A stretch of DNA of 64,000 bases from Salvelinus alpinus. Lineage: Eukaryota > Chordata > Actinopteri > Salmoniformes > Salmonidae. Within the stretch, counting starts at the first letter, position 1, and each line of letters opens with the position of its first letter. Position numbers and translations under genes: made by a program. Below the pieces are notes generated by a model. That model saw only the letters and a list, made by a program, of their open reading frames with translations, was not told the origin of the DNA and did not search any database. Below are positions 62,106-64,000 of the stretch, piece by piece. The stretch spans positions 558,001 through 622,000 of the forward strand of contig NC_092110.1 in the NCBI RefSeq assembly GCF_045679555.1, read 5' to 3'.

Positions 62106-62410
62106 GGGGTGTATTCATTCCGCCAATTCTGTTGCAAAACATTTCTTAACACGGAAGAAAACGGGCAGGGACCTATCTGAATTTGTCCCAATACCAGAAA
62201 CTCTTGTTTAAGTTGGAAAACGGAACTGAAACTGTTTGGACTAATGATTGCACACCAGATTAGATGCAAGGCAGTATTGAATGTGTCACTGTCTGTCACA
62301 AATTGTAATAATCAAGGTCTCTCGAACCTGTGCAACTACATGATCAACTTTCATTTGCAGGCCAGGTTGTACCAACCTCATGATGGGTACAGGGCAAATT
62401 CAAGTATCAT
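62106..62410 (+). repeat. dispersed repeat D, copy 2
   Basis: Same orientation and sequence as 12482-12785 (aggggtgtattcattc ... caacctcatgatgggta), ending where Tc1 family F begins. Confidence 0.7.
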
Positions 62411-62412
62411 GT

Positions 62413-63005
62413 AAACTCAGTAAAAAAAGAAACATCCCTTTTTCAGGACCCTGTCTTTCAAAGATAATTGGTAAAAATCCAAATAACTTCACAGATCTTC
62501 ATTGTAAAGGGTTTAAACTCTGTTTCCCATGCTTGTTCAATGAACCATAAACAATTCATGAACATGCACCTGTGGAGCAGTCGTTAAGACACTAACAGCT
62601 TACAGACGGTAGGCAATTAAGGTCACAATTATGAAAACTTAGGACACTAAAGAGGTCTTTCTACTGACTATGAAAAACACCAAAAGAAAGATGCCCAGGG
62701 TCCCTGCCTTAGGCATGCTGCAAGGAGGCATGAGGACTGCAGATGTGGCCAGGGCAATAAATTGCAATGTCCGTACTGTGAGACGCCTAAGACAGCGCGA
62801 GACAGGAGACAGGATGGACAGCTGATCGTCCTCGCAGTGGCAGACCATGTGTAACAACACCTGCACAAGATCGGTACATCCCAGCAGTACAGGATGGCAA
62901 CAACAACTGCCCGAGTTACACCAGGAACGCCCAATCCCTCCATCAGTGCTCAGACTGTCCATAATAGGCTGAGAGAGGCTAGACTGATGGCTTGTAGGCC
63001 TGTTT
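62413..63005 (+). mobile_element. Tc1-like transposon, family F, copy 2, 5' part
   Basis: Starts aaactcagtaaaaaaagaaa. The transposase N-terminus (gatgcccagggtccctgcc, then caaggaggcatgaggactgc) is readable on + but frameshifted. Truncated at about 63005. Confidence 0.87.
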
Positions 63006-64000
63006 AACTTGTTATGGCTGCAGGGGGCGTATTGAATAACTGGAAAGAGGTGCCCATTTTCAAACGGCCTCGTACTCAATTCTTGCTCGTACAATATGCA
63101 TATTATTATTACTATTGGATAGAAAACACTCTCTAGTTTCTAAAACCGTTTGAATTATTTCTCTAAGTGAAACAGAACTCTTTTTACAGCCCATTTCCTA
63201 TCCGGAAGTGAGATTTCCAAAAGCGATGTCTCTCTTCAAGAGCTTGTCTATAAAAGGGCATGTCACTTAGGACTGTAGAAACACGTCATACACCTTCCCC
63301 TGGGTGTCATGCGGAAGTGAGAGCAGAAATGACTTGATTATCTCGTTCTGGGATTGAATACAACCTCTTGGAGTTGTACAACCTTCCATGCGCCATTATT
63401 TTTTTTTGGAAGGCGCGAAGTTGGACCTGGAGTCGCCTCCTGGAAAACCGTCGTTATAGGTGAATATGATCTCCGGCTTCGATTTTATTTGATACATGTC
63501 ACAATATCATCCTAAAGTATGTTTTTTCAATATAGTTTAATTATATTATTGAAATTTATTTGGGACTTTAGACGTGATGCTTTGGAGGAATTTGTTCAAG
63601 AAGGAGATGTTAGCGCCGCAAGGCCAGTGTGCTTGCTAATTCAAGAGGGAAATAGTTCGTTCTGGATCCAAACAAAGACGGTTCTGAAGAAAGGACCCCT
63701 TGTACAACATTCTGATGGAAGATCAACAAAGATAAGGACCCAATTTGGGATGCGATTTCATATATCTGTCGAACTGTGCTATCGCTACCGTTTGTCTAGA
63801 ATCAATGCTGCTGTGTGTTAGCTATTGTAGTAAGCTAATATAACGATATATTGTGTTTTCGCTGTAAAACACTTAAAATCGGAAATATTGGCTGTATTCA
63901 CAAGATCTTTGTCTTTCATTAGCTATCCACCATATATTTTTCTGAAATGTTTTATGATGAGTAATTAGGTAGTTGACGTTGGTGTCTGTATTTTCTCTGG
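63006..64000. other. repeat-like sequence to window end, unclassified
   Basis: Begins acttgttatggctgcagggg at a sharp junction with the Tc1 fragment and continues AT-rich to the end. It has the look of an interspersed element, but I saw only one end and no second copy in the window. The 100-codon open frame at 63519 is not recognised. Confidence 0.35.

Overview
This is a eukaryotic, almost certainly salmonid fish (Salmo/Oncorhynchus/Salvelinus-like) genomic window. The evidence is intron-containing vertebrate genes set in a dense mass of salmonid-type repeats: at least seven Tc1/mariner families, hAT elements, tRNA-derived SINEs, three kinds of non-LTR retrotransposon, palindromic MITEs and many CA/TG microsatellites. 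Two host genes are present. They are convergent (tail to tail), the same arrangement as human 14q22.

GCH1 (GTP cyclohydrolase 1, + strand) is represented by exons 2-6 at 3442-3551, 5495-5550, 17273-17304, 17703-17787 and 19664-19790. Every exon has AG/GT boundaries, and the exon sizes (110, 56, 32, 85 and 127 bp, total 410) join in one open frame covering the catalytic half and C-terminus. Exon 1 lies upstream of the window. Intron 3 (11.7 kb) is filled with transposons.

SAMD4A (Smaug1, SAM-domain post-transcriptional repressor, - strand) is represented by nine exons: 50295-50404, 49845-49931, 48016-48271, 47174-47259, 45879-45997, 42826-43051, 40612-40738, 38358-38441 and 30939-30967. They run from the SAM domain to the stop codon and are followed by a long, repeat-poor presumed 3'UTR (about 25.85-30.94 kb). 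The N-terminal exons lie beyond 64000. Several SAMD4A splice sites sit directly against simple repeats: CA repeats at two donors, a 46-bp minisatellite at one acceptor, and a CAG run at another acceptor.

Layout: 1-20 kb, GCH1 with repeats. 20-25.9 kb, intergenic (Tc1 fragment, a hAT-like element with an 8-bp target duplication, an L2 fragment). 25.9-31 kb, SAMD4A 3'UTR. 31-38 kb, a LINE with a Tc1 element inserted in its endonuclease. 38-50.4 kb, SAMD4A coding exons with Tc1 insertions. 50.4-64 kb, upstream SAMD4A intron, almost entirely transposons. The stretch 51.66-60.14 kb can be read as a single old BED-finger hAT transposon broken up by at least three nested insertions: a foldback Tc1 with ~580-bp arms, a Tc1 that itself carries an apparently uninterrupted 979-codon L2 retrotransposon, and a non-autonomous hAT with a perfect 8-bp target duplication.

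I found no new multi-gene system. The notable content is transposon nesting, foldback derivatives, modular SINEs and repeat-embedded splice sites.
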